Assembly: GCA_010365175.1 (NCBI GenBank) | Contig: JAAFGW010000017.1 | Coordinates: 1-19,917 of the forward strand | Origin: Sulfuriferula multivorans | GTDB lineage: Bacteria > Pseudomonadota > Gammaproteobacteria > Burkholderiales > Thiobacillaceae | Direction of reading: 5' to 3' | DNA length: 19,917 bases | In this document: positions 8,199-15,675 of the stretch, piece by piece | Layout of the letters: each line of letters starts with the position of its first letter | Position numbering within the stretch: position 1 is the stretch's first letter | The notes under the pieces: generated by a model | The model's input: the letters and a program-made list of their open reading frames with translations, nothing else | The model's database searches: none | What the model was told of the DNA's origin: nothing | Made by a program: the position numbers and the translations under genes

Positions 8199-8217
8199 GG
8201 CAATACAGTAAAAAAAG

Positions 8218-8904
8218 TTAAGCGCAGGCAGCGCCGGTCATATCACAAGCGGATTCGGTTTCGCCTGGATTCCAGGTTACAAAATTGCCCAGCAACGTCA
8301 ATCCATCGTTCCCACTTTTTTCCGGATGAAACTGGACAGCAAAAATATTTTCGGTGGCTACCGCGCAGGTGAACGGAAACGGGTAATGCGAAAATCCAGC
8401 AATCACATCCGGCGATGTCGGCTGCACGAAATAACTGTGGACGAAATAAAAGCGTGCGCCTTCTTCAATACCCACCCACATTGGATGTGGGGCTGCCTGA
8501 TGAACGTTGTTCCAGCCCATGTGAGGCACTTTCAACTTATCCCCGGCCGAGTCAACCATCGCTTCATGCGGAAACCGCTGCACGGTGCCGGGCAAAATCC
8601 CCAGACAGTCGACATCACCTTCTTCACTGTGCTCGAACAACACCTGCAAACCCATGCAAATGCCCAAAAACGGCTTGCTGTGGGCCGCATCGATGATCAC
8701 CTGGCGTAACCCGCGCGCATCGATCTCACGCATGCAGTCAGGCGCCGCTCCCTGCCCCGGAAAAACGACACGACTGGCCTCGGCGATTACCACGGGGTCG
8801 GACGTCACCACTACACTGAGTGCGGGTGCAACATGCTCGATTGCTTTAACGACTGAACGCAAGTTGGCCATGCCGTAATCGATGACGGCAATATCAACAC
8901 TCAC
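8218..8904 (-). CDS. hisH: Imidazole glycerol phosphate synthase glutaminase subunit HisH
   Basis: A 228-residue class I glutamine amidotransferase feeding ammonia to HisF. The nucleophile is C83 in GICMGLQ, with H193 and E195 in FHPEKS completing the triad; the oxyanion strand PGQGA is present. The start is a GTG overlapping the hisB TGA (GTGA). After the usual end GNFVTWNP there is a 16-residue tail holding two cysteines (ETESACDMTGAACA), which I cannot match to a function. Confidence 0.96.
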   Translation of the reverse strand: MSVDIAVIDYGMANLRSVVKAIEHVAPALSVVVTSDPVVIAEASRVVFPGQGAAPDCMREIDARGLRQVIIDAAHSKPFLGICMGLQVLFEHSEEGDVDCLGILPGTVQRFPHEAMVDSAGDKLKVPHMGWNNVHQAAPHPMWVGIEEGARFYFVHSYFVQPTSPDVIAGFSHYPFPFTCAVATENIFAVQFHPEKSGNDGLTLLGNFVTWNPGETESACDMTGAACA

Positions 8905-9488
8905 AGGGAGCCCTTCGTCGAAGGTAAAACATCTCCCATGCGCAAATCGGCTTCAACAGCCATGCGCAGCGCCCGACCAAACGCCTTGAAAATGGTTTCG
9001 GCCTGATGATGCGCATTAATTCCGCGCAGGTTGTCGATGTGCAACGTGACCCCCGCGTGATTAATGAAGCCGCGGAAAAACTCGAGAAACAGGTCAACGT
9101 CGAAGTCACCGATGCGCGCACGCGTGTAATCGACGTGATACTCCAACCCTGGCCGGCCCGACAAATCTATCACCACGCGGGACAGTGCTTCGTCGAGTGG
9201 CACATAGGCATGGCCGTAGCGACGGATGCCCCGTTTGTCGCCCAGCGCCTGCGCAAAGGCCTGTCCCAGCGTAATTCCGGTGTCCTCCACCGTGTGGTGG
9301 GCATCGATATGCAGGTCCCCTTTGGCCTGGATATCGAGGTCAATCAGGCCGTGGCGCGCAATCTGGTCGAGCATGTGATCGAGAAACGGCACGCCGGTGG
9401 CGAGCGTGCTCACCCCCGTGCCATCTAGATTGAGGCTGACCGAGATCTGGGTTTCCAGGGTATTACGGGTAACTTTGGCGGTGCGCAT
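8901..9488 (-). CDS. hisB: Imidazoleglycerol-phosphate dehydratase HisB
   Basis: A 195-residue monofunctional dehydratase that makes imidazole acetol phosphate using two Mn ions. The metal-binding motifs are FLDHMLDQIARHG, DAHHTVEDTG and INAHHQAETIFKAFGRAL. There is no fused histidinol-phosphatase domain, so that activity must be encoded elsewhere. It starts 30 bases after hisC and overlaps hisH by 4 bases. Confidence 0.96.
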   Translation of the reverse strand: MRTAKVTRNTLETQISVSLNLDGTGVSTLATGVPFLDHMLDQIARHGLIDLDIQAKGDLHIDAHHTVEDTGITLGQAFAQALGDKRGIRRYGHAYVPLDEALSRVVIDLSGRPGLEYHVDYTRARIGDFDVDLFLEFFRGFINHAGVTLHIDNLRGINAHHQAETIFKAFGRALRMAVEADLRMGDVLPSTKGSL

Positions 9489-9518
9489 GGCGTCTGAATA
9501 TAAGGCTGTAATAGGATT

Positions 9519-10583
9519 CTAGCAGGCCACAATCGCTTTCAACGCGTCGACCAGCGCAATACATTGCGTATCGGTGCCGATGGTGATGCGCAAAAACGGC
9601 GAAATGCGTGCCGGGGTGCGGAAATGACGCACGATAATACTGCGTTCACGCAAGGCTGCGGCCAAATCAGCACCGCTGTGGTTGGGGTGCCGCGCAAAAA
9701 TAAAGTTGGCTTCCGAAGGCAGTATGTCAAACCCCAGCTCAGACATGGCTGCCACCAGCCGTGCACGGGTTGCCACGACTTTCGCGCAGAGGGCCTCGAA
9801 GTAGGCGTGATCCTGGATTGAAGCCAGTGCACCAGCCTGGGCAAAGCGATCCAGCGGATAGGAATTGAAACTGTCCTTCACCCGATTCAGAGCCTCGATC
9901 AGATGCGGCTGTCCAATGGCATAGCCGACCCTGAGGCCTGCCAACGCGTGCGACTTGGACAAGGTACGCGTCACCAACAACTGCGGATAGCGTGCAACCA
10001 ACGTCACTGCTGATTCGCCGCCAAAATCGATATAAGCCTCGTCGATCACGACGACCGAATCCGGATTTCCAGCAAGCAGACGCTCAACCTCCCTCCTCGC
10101 CAGCAGACACCCGGTTGGCGCGTTGGGGTTGGGGAAAATCACTCCGCCGTTGGGCGTCAGATAGTCGTCAACTGAAATCTCGAACGATTGATTGAGCGGG
10201 ATCGTTTGATATGCGATCTCGTATAACCCGCAATACACCGGGTAAAAGCTATAGGTGATATCGGGAAACAGTATGGGCTGATCGTGCTTCAGCAATGCCA
10301 TGAACGCATGCGCCAGCACCTCGTCGGAGCCATTGCCGACAAAAACCTGATCTGCGGTGACCCCATGGAGCGCAGCGATTCCCCTGCGTAAACCATCCGA
10401 GCCGGGATCCGGATACAGTCGCAAGGTCTCGGCAGCCTCAGCGCGCACCGCCTCCAAGACCCGCGGACTGGGGCCGTAGGGGTTCTCATTGGTATTGAGC
10501 TTGACCAGATTGGCAAGCCGGGGCTGTTCGCCCGGCACGTAGGGCGTCAGGCCGTGCACCACGGCGCTCCAAAATTGGCTCAT
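9519..10583 (-). CDS. hisC: Histidinol-phosphate aminotransferase HisC
   Basis: A 354-residue fold-type I PLP aminotransferase. KLNTNENPYGPSP is the substrate-recognition N-terminus, VVIDEAYIDF holds the Asp contacting PLP nitrogen, and K210 in TLSKSHALAGLRVGY is the Schiff-base lysine. It converts imidazole acetol phosphate to histidinol phosphate. The ATG overlaps the hisD stop by 4 bases. The his context makes HisC the clear choice among related aminotransferases. Confidence 0.96.
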   Translation of the reverse strand: MSQFWSAVVHGLTPYVPGEQPRLANLVKLNTNENPYGPSPRVLEAVRAEAAETLRLYPDPGSDGLRRGIAALHGVTADQVFVGNGSDEVLAHAFMALLKHDQPILFPDITYSFYPVYCGLYEIAYQTIPLNQSFEISVDDYLTPNGGVIFPNPNAPTGCLLARREVERLLAGNPDSVVVIDEAYIDFGGESAVTLVARYPQLLVTRTLSKSHALAGLRVGYAIGQPHLIEALNRVKDSFNSYPLDRFAQAGALASIQDHAYFEALCAKVVATRARLVAAMSELGFDILPSEANFIFARHPNHSGADLAAALRERSIIVRHFRTPARISPFLRITIGTDTQCIALVDALKAIVAC

Positions 10584-11884
10584 TGAGTAAGCAAACGATA
10601 TTCGGCAGAACGCGCATGGGCTTGCAGGCCTTCACCATAGGCCAGCGTAGCGGCGATCTTACCCAGCGTCTGCGCGCCAGCTTGCGATACGTTGATCAAA
10701 CTGCTGCGCTTCTGGAAATCATAAACCCCCAGTGGCGACGAGAAGCGTGCGGTACGTGAAGTGGGTAATACGTGATTGGGCCCGGCACAATAATCACCCA
10801 GGGCCTCGCAGGTGTGCTTGCCCATGAATATCGCGCCAGCGTGGCGCAACTTCGGCAGCAGCGCATCGGGGTCGGCTATCGAGAGTTCCAGGTGTTCTGG
10901 CGCAATCGAATTCGAGATCGCTGCCGCATCATCGAGATCACGCGTCTTGATCAGCGCGCCACGATTGGTGAGTGAAGTGCGGATCACCTCGCTGCGCGGC
11001 ATCTCATCGATCAGCTTATCGATCGCCGCAGCCACCGCGTCCAGATAGGCCGCGTCGGGCGATAGCAGGATCGACTGCGCCATTTCATCGTGCTCGGCCT
11101 GCGAGAACAGGTCCATCGCCACCCATTCCGGCGGCGTGTTGCCATCGGCAATGACCAGGATTTCCGACGGGCCGGCGATCATGTCGATGCCCACGGTGCC
11201 GAACACACGACGTTTGGCTGCTGCCACGTAGGCATTGCCGGGACCGACGATCTTGTCGACCTGCGGAATAGTCTGTGTTCCGTAAGCCAGTGCCGCCACC
11301 GCCTGCGCCCCCCCAATGGTGAACACGCGGTCCACCCCGGCGATCGCGGCCGCCGCCAGCACCAGTTGATTATGTTCACCGCCTGGCGTCGGCACCACCA
11401 TGATGAGTTCGCCCACACCCGCCACCCTGGCCGGCATAGCGTTCATCAGAACCGACGAGGGGTATGCCGCCTTGCCACCCGGGACATACAACCCAACGCG
11501 ATCAAGCGGCGTGATCTTCTGGCCCAGCACGGTGCCGTCGTCCTCGGTGTAGGTCCACGATGCCTGAGTCTGCTTTTCGTGATAGCGACGCACACGGTCC
11601 GCCGCGGCTTCCAACGCCTGGCGTGTGTCAGCCGGAAGCTGTGCGAGGGCCGTCTGCAACTGGGTTGGGGTCAATTCAAGACTGGCGAGCGAGACCGCTG
11701 GCAAACGGTCGAAACGCTCGGTGTATTCGAGCACGGCAGCATCACCCCGCGTTTTCACGTCATGCAGGATCCCGGCAACCGTCTGTTCAATCGCAGCATC
11801 GGCGGCATCGTCAAATTGCAACAGACGGGTGAGACGTGCCTGGAAATCAGGCTGCGTGCTATCAAGTCGGGTGAGCGTAACCAC
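10580..11884 (-). CDS. hisD: Histidinol dehydrogenase HisD
   Basis: A 434-residue zinc enzyme that oxidises histidinol to histidine in two NAD-dependent steps. GLYVPGGKAAYPSSVLMNA, the conserved VDKIVGPGNAYVAAAKR, SQAEHDE and the catalytic IAPEHLEL are intact. I place the start at the GTG at 11884 (giving MVTLTRLDS, the usual family N-terminus), with GGAG 10 bases upstream. A longer frame to 11926 exists only because the MITE at 11900-12040 happens to be open; those 14 extra residues are element-derived. hisD is first in the run; hisG is not present here. Confidence 0.95.
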   Translation of the reverse strand: MVTLTRLDSTQPDFQARLTRLLQFDDAADAAIEQTVAGILHDVKTRGDAAVLEYTERFDRLPAVSLASLELTPTQLQTALAQLPADTRQALEAAADRVRRYHEKQTQASWTYTEDDGTVLGQKITPLDRVGLYVPGGKAAYPSSVLMNAMPARVAGVGELIMVVPTPGGEHNQLVLAAAAIAGVDRVFTIGGAQAVAALAYGTQTIPQVDKIVGPGNAYVAAAKRRVFGTVGIDMIAGPSEILVIADGNTPPEWVAMDLFSQAEHDEMAQSILLSPDAAYLDAVAAAIDKLIDEMPRSEVIRTSLTNRGALIKTRDLDDAAAISNSIAPEHLELSIADPDALLPKLRHAGAIFMGKHTCEALGDYCAGPNHVLPTSRTARFSSPLGVYDFQKRSSLINVSQAGAQTLGKIAATLAYGEGLQAHARSAEYRLLTQ

Positions 11885-11894
11885 AGGAATCCAT

Positions 11895-11898
11895 CTCC
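11895..11898 (-). promoter_or_regulatory. Shine-Dalgarno of hisD, abutting the MITE
   Basis: GGAG on the minus strand lies 10 bases before the GTG start of hisD. Its outer three bases are part of the TCCA target duplication of the MITE, so the element sits directly against the ribosome-binding site. It decides the GTG at 11884 as the start. Confidence 0.6.
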
Positions 11899-11899
11899 A

Positions 11900-12040
11900 G
11901 GGCACCTCTAAAAATCCAGATTTCATCCCAACTGCTGCGTTGCGGAAAAAAATTCTTGCTTACATATAACGCATATGCGGCGCGGCGAAATTTTTTCCGC
12001 GCCTTGCATTTGGGCGAACTCTGAATTTTTAGAGGTGCCC
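11900..12040. mobile_element. MITE-like palindromic element between hisD and fur
   Basis: A 141-bp element with perfect 16-bp terminal inverted repeats (GGGCACCTCTAAAAAT at 11900-11915, its complement at 12025-12040), extending to 21 bp with one mismatch. Imperfect pairing continues inward, so the whole element could fold into one long hairpin. It is flanked by direct TCCA copies at 11896-11899 and 12041-12044, a likely 4-bp target duplication. It has no transposase gene, so it would be non-autonomous. The ends and 4-bp duplication suggest an IS5-like source, but the family is a guess. Confidence 0.85.
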
Positions 12041-12168
12041 TCCAAAAAATCGAACTTAATTGTACCGTTTTTTAATGCTTCACCGCGCCCGGCCTGGCCT
12101 GGCCATACAGCAACCATACCCATTCCGGAAATTAGACAAAGTCCAGATTGCTGATTATCATAAGCTTC
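12041..12168. other. Divergent hisD/fur spacer with possible promoter elements
   Basis: This is the remaining part of the hisD-fur spacer outside the MITE. On the minus strand TACAAT (12059-12064) is a fair -10 hexamer for the his operon, but no good -35 box sits at the right distance. Next to the fur start, GATTATCATAAG (12152-12163) resembles half of a Fur-box pattern and could be autoregulatory. Both are weak calls. If the -10 is real, the his transcript would run through the MITE hairpin. Confidence 0.25.
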
Positions 12169-12579
12169 ATGCATTACACGCGCGACAACATGGCCGGCCT
12201 TTTACGCGGTCACGACATCAATCCGACCCATCAGCGGATCGAGATTGCGCACGCGCTATTTTCGCGGCAGGAGCACCTTTCGGCCGATCAGGTGATGGCG
12301 ATCGTCAACACCCGTCACTCCGAAACCTCCAAGGCCACGGTCTACAACACGCTCAAACTGTTTCTGGAAAAAGGCCTGGTGCGCGAAGTCATCGTCGACC
12401 CCAGCAAGGTGTTCTTCGATCCCAACACCACGCCACATCACCATATCTATGAAGTCGACAGCGGCAAGCTGTCTGATATCGATGCCGAGCATGTTCATAT
12501 TTCCGGCCTTCCCCCGTTGCCCGACAATATGGTGACCGAAGGCATCGACCTCATCGTACGTGTTCGTCGCAAAGCCTGA
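12169..12579 (+). CDS. Fur-family transcriptional regulator (Irr/PerR-like)
   Basis: A 136-residue regulator with an N-terminal winged helix (about 10-85; SADQVMAIVN...SKATVYNTLKLFLEKGLV holds the recognition helix) and a small dimerisation domain. The metal-site segment reads TPHHHIYEVDSGKLSDID, and the C-terminal CxxC structural zinc pairs of canonical Fur are absent. That composition, and the ending DLIVRVRRKA, resemble Irr/PerR-like members. The ATG at 12169 is preferred over the upstream TTG (12148); a further in-frame ATG at 12190 is possible because no strong ribosome-binding site marks either. It probably controls iron or peroxide genes; targets are unknown. Confidence 0.9.
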   Translation: MHYTRDNMAGLLRGHDINPTHQRIEIAHALFSRQEHLSADQVMAIVNTRHSETSKATVYNTLKLFLEKGLVREVIVDPSKVFFDPNTTPHHHIYEVDSGKLSDIDAEHVHISGLPPLPDNMVTEGIDLIVRVRRKA

Positions 12580-12594
12580 TTTTCCCGCCCGTCA

Positions 12595-12903
12595 ATGAAG
12601 CGGGTTCACATTGCCCCCACCCTGCTCGACGCCCAACTGGCCGTTGACGCTTTGTCCAGCCTGGGTATCGTCACCCATATTTTCAATGCCAATGCCGCCG
12701 GTGCACTGGGCGAAGTGCCGTTCATGCAGGCACAACCCGAAGTCTGGGTAGAGGACGACTCGCAAGCACCATCTGCACGTGAAGCCTTGGCTAGTTTGCA
12801 TAACGCCCTTCCACGCAACGAAAAACAATGCCCGCATTGTGGCGAGCACAATCCGGGCAATTTCTTGAGTTGCTGGCAATGCGGGTGGGCCTTGCCTGAT
12901 TGA
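12595..12903 (+). CDS. DUF2007 domain protein with C-terminal zinc ribbon
   Basis: A 102-residue small cytoplasmic protein. Residues 1-70 match the DUF2007 'putative signal transducing protein' pattern (HIAPTLLDAQLAVDALSSLGI, then PEVWVEDDS), a ferredoxin-like fold related to PII. Residues 79-98 form a CPHCGEHNPGNFLSCWQCG zinc ribbon. It follows the fur-like gene by 15 bases on the same strand and may be co-transcribed. Biochemical role is unknown. Confidence 0.85.
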   Translation: MKRVHIAPTLLDAQLAVDALSSLGIVTHIFNANAAGALGEVPFMQAQPEVWVEDDSQAPSAREALASLHNALPRNEKQCPHCGEHNPGNFLSCWQCGWALPD

Positions 12904-12914
12904 CGGATACAGGA

Positions 12915-13283
12915 TCAGGTCGGCAGCGAAGGGGCGTTAAGCGCATCGAGGTGCTTCTGGTACTGGCCTGCGAAAATCCGCTCGAGTTCATCGATCGCTT
13001 CGATCGCCGGCACGCCATGTATCAAATGGCGGGTCATCTGCGCTGACGCCTCATGGAAAATCTGGTTGCGTTCCAGCATCGGGTAAGTCTGCATTAAACG
13101 CTGGATGGCTTTGACCACGTTTTCCTTCTCGGGACGTGGAATCGACAACGGTTCGCTGGGCGGAGCTGCAGCAATGTCGGCGCCTTCTTTTTCAGCCAGA
13201 AACTCTGCATACTCAAGTAGCGCTTGTTGCCGGGTTTCCGACAAACTCCTGAATAGGGATATCAGGCGCTTGCTGTCTCGCAT
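12915..13283 (-). CDS. Small protein of unknown function coupled to LysR regulator
   Basis: A 122-residue protein I do not recognise with confidence. I start it at the ATG at 13283, which overlaps the LysR stop by one base (TGATG); a longer frame to 13337 would run back into lysR. The N-terminus (LISLFRSLSETRQQALLEYAEFLAEKEG) resembles the helix of DUF2281/antitoxin-like proteins. A Pro-rich linker and a second helical segment (VVKAIQRLMQTYPMLERNQIFHEASAQMTRHLIHG) follow. There is no signal or membrane segment. The stop-start overlap implies translation coupled to the regulator. It converges on the DUF2007 gene with only 11 bases between. Confidence 0.8.
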   Translation of the reverse strand: MRDSKRLISLFRSLSETRQQALLEYAEFLAEKEGADIAAAPPSEPLSIPRPEKENVVKAIQRLMQTYPMLERNQIFHEASAQMTRHLIHGVPAIEAIDELERIFAGQYQKHLDALNAPSLPT

Positions 13284-14227
13284 CAACGAACGCGTCCCTT
13301 GCCTGGACGTCTCAACGGAATCACATCGGTGTTGCATTGCTGAAACTTGTTATCAACGAAAGTAATAAATGCATCCAGCAGTTTGCTGCGGAATTTTTCC
13401 GGCGCATACACCATCGTCAGCTCCCGGGTGAGTCGGGGAAGCAATGGCACAGCGACCAGCGTGCCGAGCTGAATTTCCTTGTTTACAGTCGATGCCGACA
13501 TGATGGCCACGCCAAGATTGGCCTCGACCGCGCCCTTGATGGCCTCACGGCTCCCAAGCTCCATCTCGACATGCAGGTCGTCTGGGTTGACGCCATTGTC
13601 CCTGAAAAAATCATCAACGACTTCGCGTGTACCCGATCCTTGCTCTCTCGATACATAGGGCTGATCGGCGATTTCGCGGGCTTTCACACTTGAACGCGAG
13701 GCCAGCGAATGATTGGGGGCGCAAATCATCACCAATTCGTCTTCACAACACGCCAAGGTGGTCAAATTGGGATTGTGTGAGGGCGCTTCGATCAGGCCGA
13801 CGTCGAGTGAATGGTCTGCCACTTTCGCAGCGACAGTTTCCGAGTTGGCCACGGTAAGCTGTGCCTGCACCTGCGGGAAACGTTCCTTGAACTCACCCAG
13901 GATGCGGGGCAATAGATATTCGGCAATCGTGGTTGACGCGCCGATCATCAACGGGCCAGTCACCTGTCCGGTCAACTCACCGACGCGCGCCTCCATCTCA
14001 CCAGTCAAGGCCAGAATACGCTCAGCGTAACCCAGCACCAGATCGCCCACAGGCGTCATCGAAATCCTGCCGTGGCTGCGCTCGAACAAACGCGTATTGA
14101 AATGCTCTTCCAACTGCTTGACCTGAAAGGTCACCGCAGGCTGAGTCATATAAAGGATATCTGCAGCCTTGGTAAAGCTGAGCTGTCTGGCTACGGTGTA
14201 GAATACTTGAAGCCTGCGGTCAGCCAT
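13283..14227 (-). CDS. LysR-family transcriptional regulator
   Basis: A 314-residue LTTR. The N-terminal winged helix (residues 1-60; LQVFYTVARQLSFTKAADILYMTQPAVTFQVKQLEEHF in pattern) is followed by a linker helix and a two-lobe periplasmic-binding-like sensor domain (about 88-295). The general look is of the CbbR/CysB-type group, but the effector is not evident. I start at ATG 14227 with GGGAA close upstream; the ATG at 14248 has no ribosome-binding site. It is divergent from lplT across 156 bases, so lplT or its own coupled partner are candidate targets. Confidence 0.92.
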   Translation of the reverse strand: MADRRLQVFYTVARQLSFTKAADILYMTQPAVTFQVKQLEEHFNTRLFERSHGRISMTPVGDLVLGYAERILALTGEMEARVGELTGQVTGPLMIGASTTIAEYLLPRILGEFKERFPQVQAQLTVANSETVAAKVADHSLDVGLIEAPSHNPNLTTLACCEDELVMICAPNHSLASRSSVKAREIADQPYVSREQGSGTREVVDDFFRDNGVNPDDLHVEMELGSREAIKGAVEANLGVAIMSASTVNKEIQLGTLVAVPLLPRLTRELTMVYAPEKFRSKLLDAFITFVDNKFQQCNTDVIPLRRPGKGRVR

Positions 14228-14383
14228 AAATTCCCGCCCCGGGGTCATAAAGATTTTTATTCAACCACAAACCTGCCCGTGTTGAAACCTGCTCAATTCC
14301 AACTCCTTGTATTCGCGGACCTTTCGACAACGCATTGTCGTCTATCCGATGTCAACCCCCGCCAACACTAGATTGGCTGCAAA
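14228..14383. other. Divergent lysR/lplT spacer with small dyad
   Basis: Besides a GTG/ATG start at either side, this spacer holds a perfect dyad CGACAA-cgca-TTGTCG at 14325-14340, a possible operator. TTGACA on the minus strand (14350-14355) is a perfect -35 hexamer for a transcript toward lysR, but no good -10 follows at 16-18 bases. No terminator or small gene is evident. Confidence 0.3.
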
Positions 14384-15601
14384 GTGAACCGTGCATTTTA
14401 CACCATTCTGTGGGCGCAGTTTCTATCCGCTTTGGCTGACAATGCCTTGCTGTTTGCTGCAATTGGTTTGCTGCTGTTTTTTTCGGCGCCAGAGTGGTTT
14501 TCACCCCTGCTGCAAACTGTCTTCGTTGTCGCGTATATCGTGCTGGCGCCCTTGGTCGGACCGCTTGCTGATGCAATCCCCAAGGGACGGGTCATGCTGA
14601 TTGCCAATACGGTCAAATTCGTGGGCTGCCTCACCATGCTCGCCGGTCTGCATCCGCTGCTGGCCTATTCCATAGTCGGCGTCGGCGCAGCGATGTATTC
14701 CCCGGCAAAATACGGCATCCTCACCGAACTGCTTCCACCCGAAAAACTTGTCATAGCGAACAGCTGGATGGAGGGCACCACGGTGGTCGCTATCGTGCTT
14801 GGTGCGATCATCGGCGGTGCGCTCATCAACCCCCAACTGGCCGAGGGCATCTTGGTCAATATGGGGCTGGACAACCGTCTCATCGCCCCGAAATTTGCCA
14901 TCGTAGCCATCACCGGCCTTTATCTGGCCGCAGCCTTCGCCAACCTGTTCATCCCGCGCCTGCCGATCGACCACAAACTGCCTAATAAATCCCCGCTGTA
15001 TATCCTTTATGACTTTTGGCATAGCTTCAAGCTGTTGTGGCGCGACCCACTCGGACAGGTTTCGCTTGCCGTTACCACCTTGTTCTGGGGTGTCGGGGCC
15101 ACGCTGCGCCTACTCATCATCGCCTGGGCAGCACTCAACTTGAAATACGGGCTCGATCAGGCCACCCAACTCACTGCCGCGACCGCATTCGGCATCGCCA
15201 TCGGTTCGATCCTGGCCGGCAAGTTTGTCCGCCTGGAGCGCGCAACCCACGTGCTACCCGCCGGCATCATCCTGGGCTTTGTGCCGATTGCATTGATCTG
15301 GGTTCAAAGCCTGTTCCCGGCACTGCTTTTATTGACGCTAGCGGGGGCGCTGGCAGGCTTTTTCGTGGTGCCGATGAATGCCCTGCTGCAACACCGTGGG
15401 CATCTGCTGATGGGTGCAGGCCACTCAATCGCCCAGCAAAATTTCAATGAAAACATCAGCATCCTGATATTAACGGGGGCCTATGCCCTGATGGTGCGGG
15501 CCGACTGGCATATCCACACGATTATCTGGGTGTTTGGTTTGTTTATCAGCAGCGTGATGTCTGCCATCTGGCTACGTCACCGCAATGACGTGGTGCTCTG
15601 A
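14384..15601 (+). CDS. lplT: LplT-like lysophospholipid transporter (MFS)
   Basis: A 405-residue inner-membrane protein with about 12 hydrophobic segments. The MFS loop 2-3 signature appears as GPLADAIPKGRVM, and YSPAKYGILTELLPPEKLVIANSWMEG is the region most conserved in LplT. In E. coli LplT flips lysophospholipids inward for re-acylation by Aas; no aas gene is seen here, and only the transporter half is in the window. The start is a GTG with a poor ribosome-binding site; MNRAFYTILWAQFLSALADN is the expected family N-terminus. It is the last native gene before the accessory island. Confidence 0.87.
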   Translation: MNRAFYTILWAQFLSALADNALLFAAIGLLLFFSAPEWFSPLLQTVFVVAYIVLAPLVGPLADAIPKGRVMLIANTVKFVGCLTMLAGLHPLLAYSIVGVGAAMYSPAKYGILTELLPPEKLVIANSWMEGTTVVAIVLGAIIGGALINPQLAEGILVNMGLDNRLIAPKFAIVAITGLYLAAAFANLFIPRLPIDHKLPNKSPLYILYDFWHSFKLLWRDPLGQVSLAVTTLFWGVGATLRLLIIAWAALNLKYGLDQATQLTAATAFGIAIGSILAGKFVRLERATHVLPAGIILGFVPIALIWVQSLFPALLLLTLAGALAGFFVVPMNALLQHRGHLLMGAGHSIAQQNFNENISILILTGAYALMVRADWHIHTIIWVFGLFISSVMSAIWLRHRNDVVL

Positions 15602-15618
15602 TTCAGTAGCAAATGTGT

Positions 15619-15645
15619 CAATACAAGATGTGACCCCTTGCTTGC
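15619..15645 (+). repeat. Left terminal inverted repeat of the cassette
   Basis: It begins CAATACAAGATGTGACCCC and ends CTTGC. It matches the complement of 17774-17800 except at three positions (two T/C changes and one G/T). It begins 18 bases after the lplT stop. Confidence 0.7.
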
Positions 15646-15666
15646 TTCTGACCCCTTGCTTGTTTC
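15631..15666 (+). repeat. Two tandem copies of an 18-bp unit
   Basis: TGACCCCTTGCTTGCTTC is followed directly by TGACCCCTTGCTTGTTTC, one mismatch. The first copy shares its start with the left inverted repeat, so the repeat end seems locally duplicated. Confidence 0.75.
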
Positions 15667-15675
15667 GTAACCCAT

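Noticed and set aside
11090..11911. 273-residue plus-strand open frame opposite hisD
   Set aside because: Antisense shadow of hisD; no recognisable domain and the minus-strand product is clear. The same holds for the long opposite frames over hisA, hisF and hisB.
11885..11926. Longer hisD start giving MKSGFLEVPWRW
   Set aside because: The extra codons run into the MITE and lose the ribosome-binding site; GTG 11884 gives the family N-terminus with GGAG upstream.
14501..15022. 173-residue minus-strand frame opposite lplT
   Set aside because: Composition (Asp/Gly/Gln-rich, no domain) is that of an antisense shadow of a membrane protein gene.
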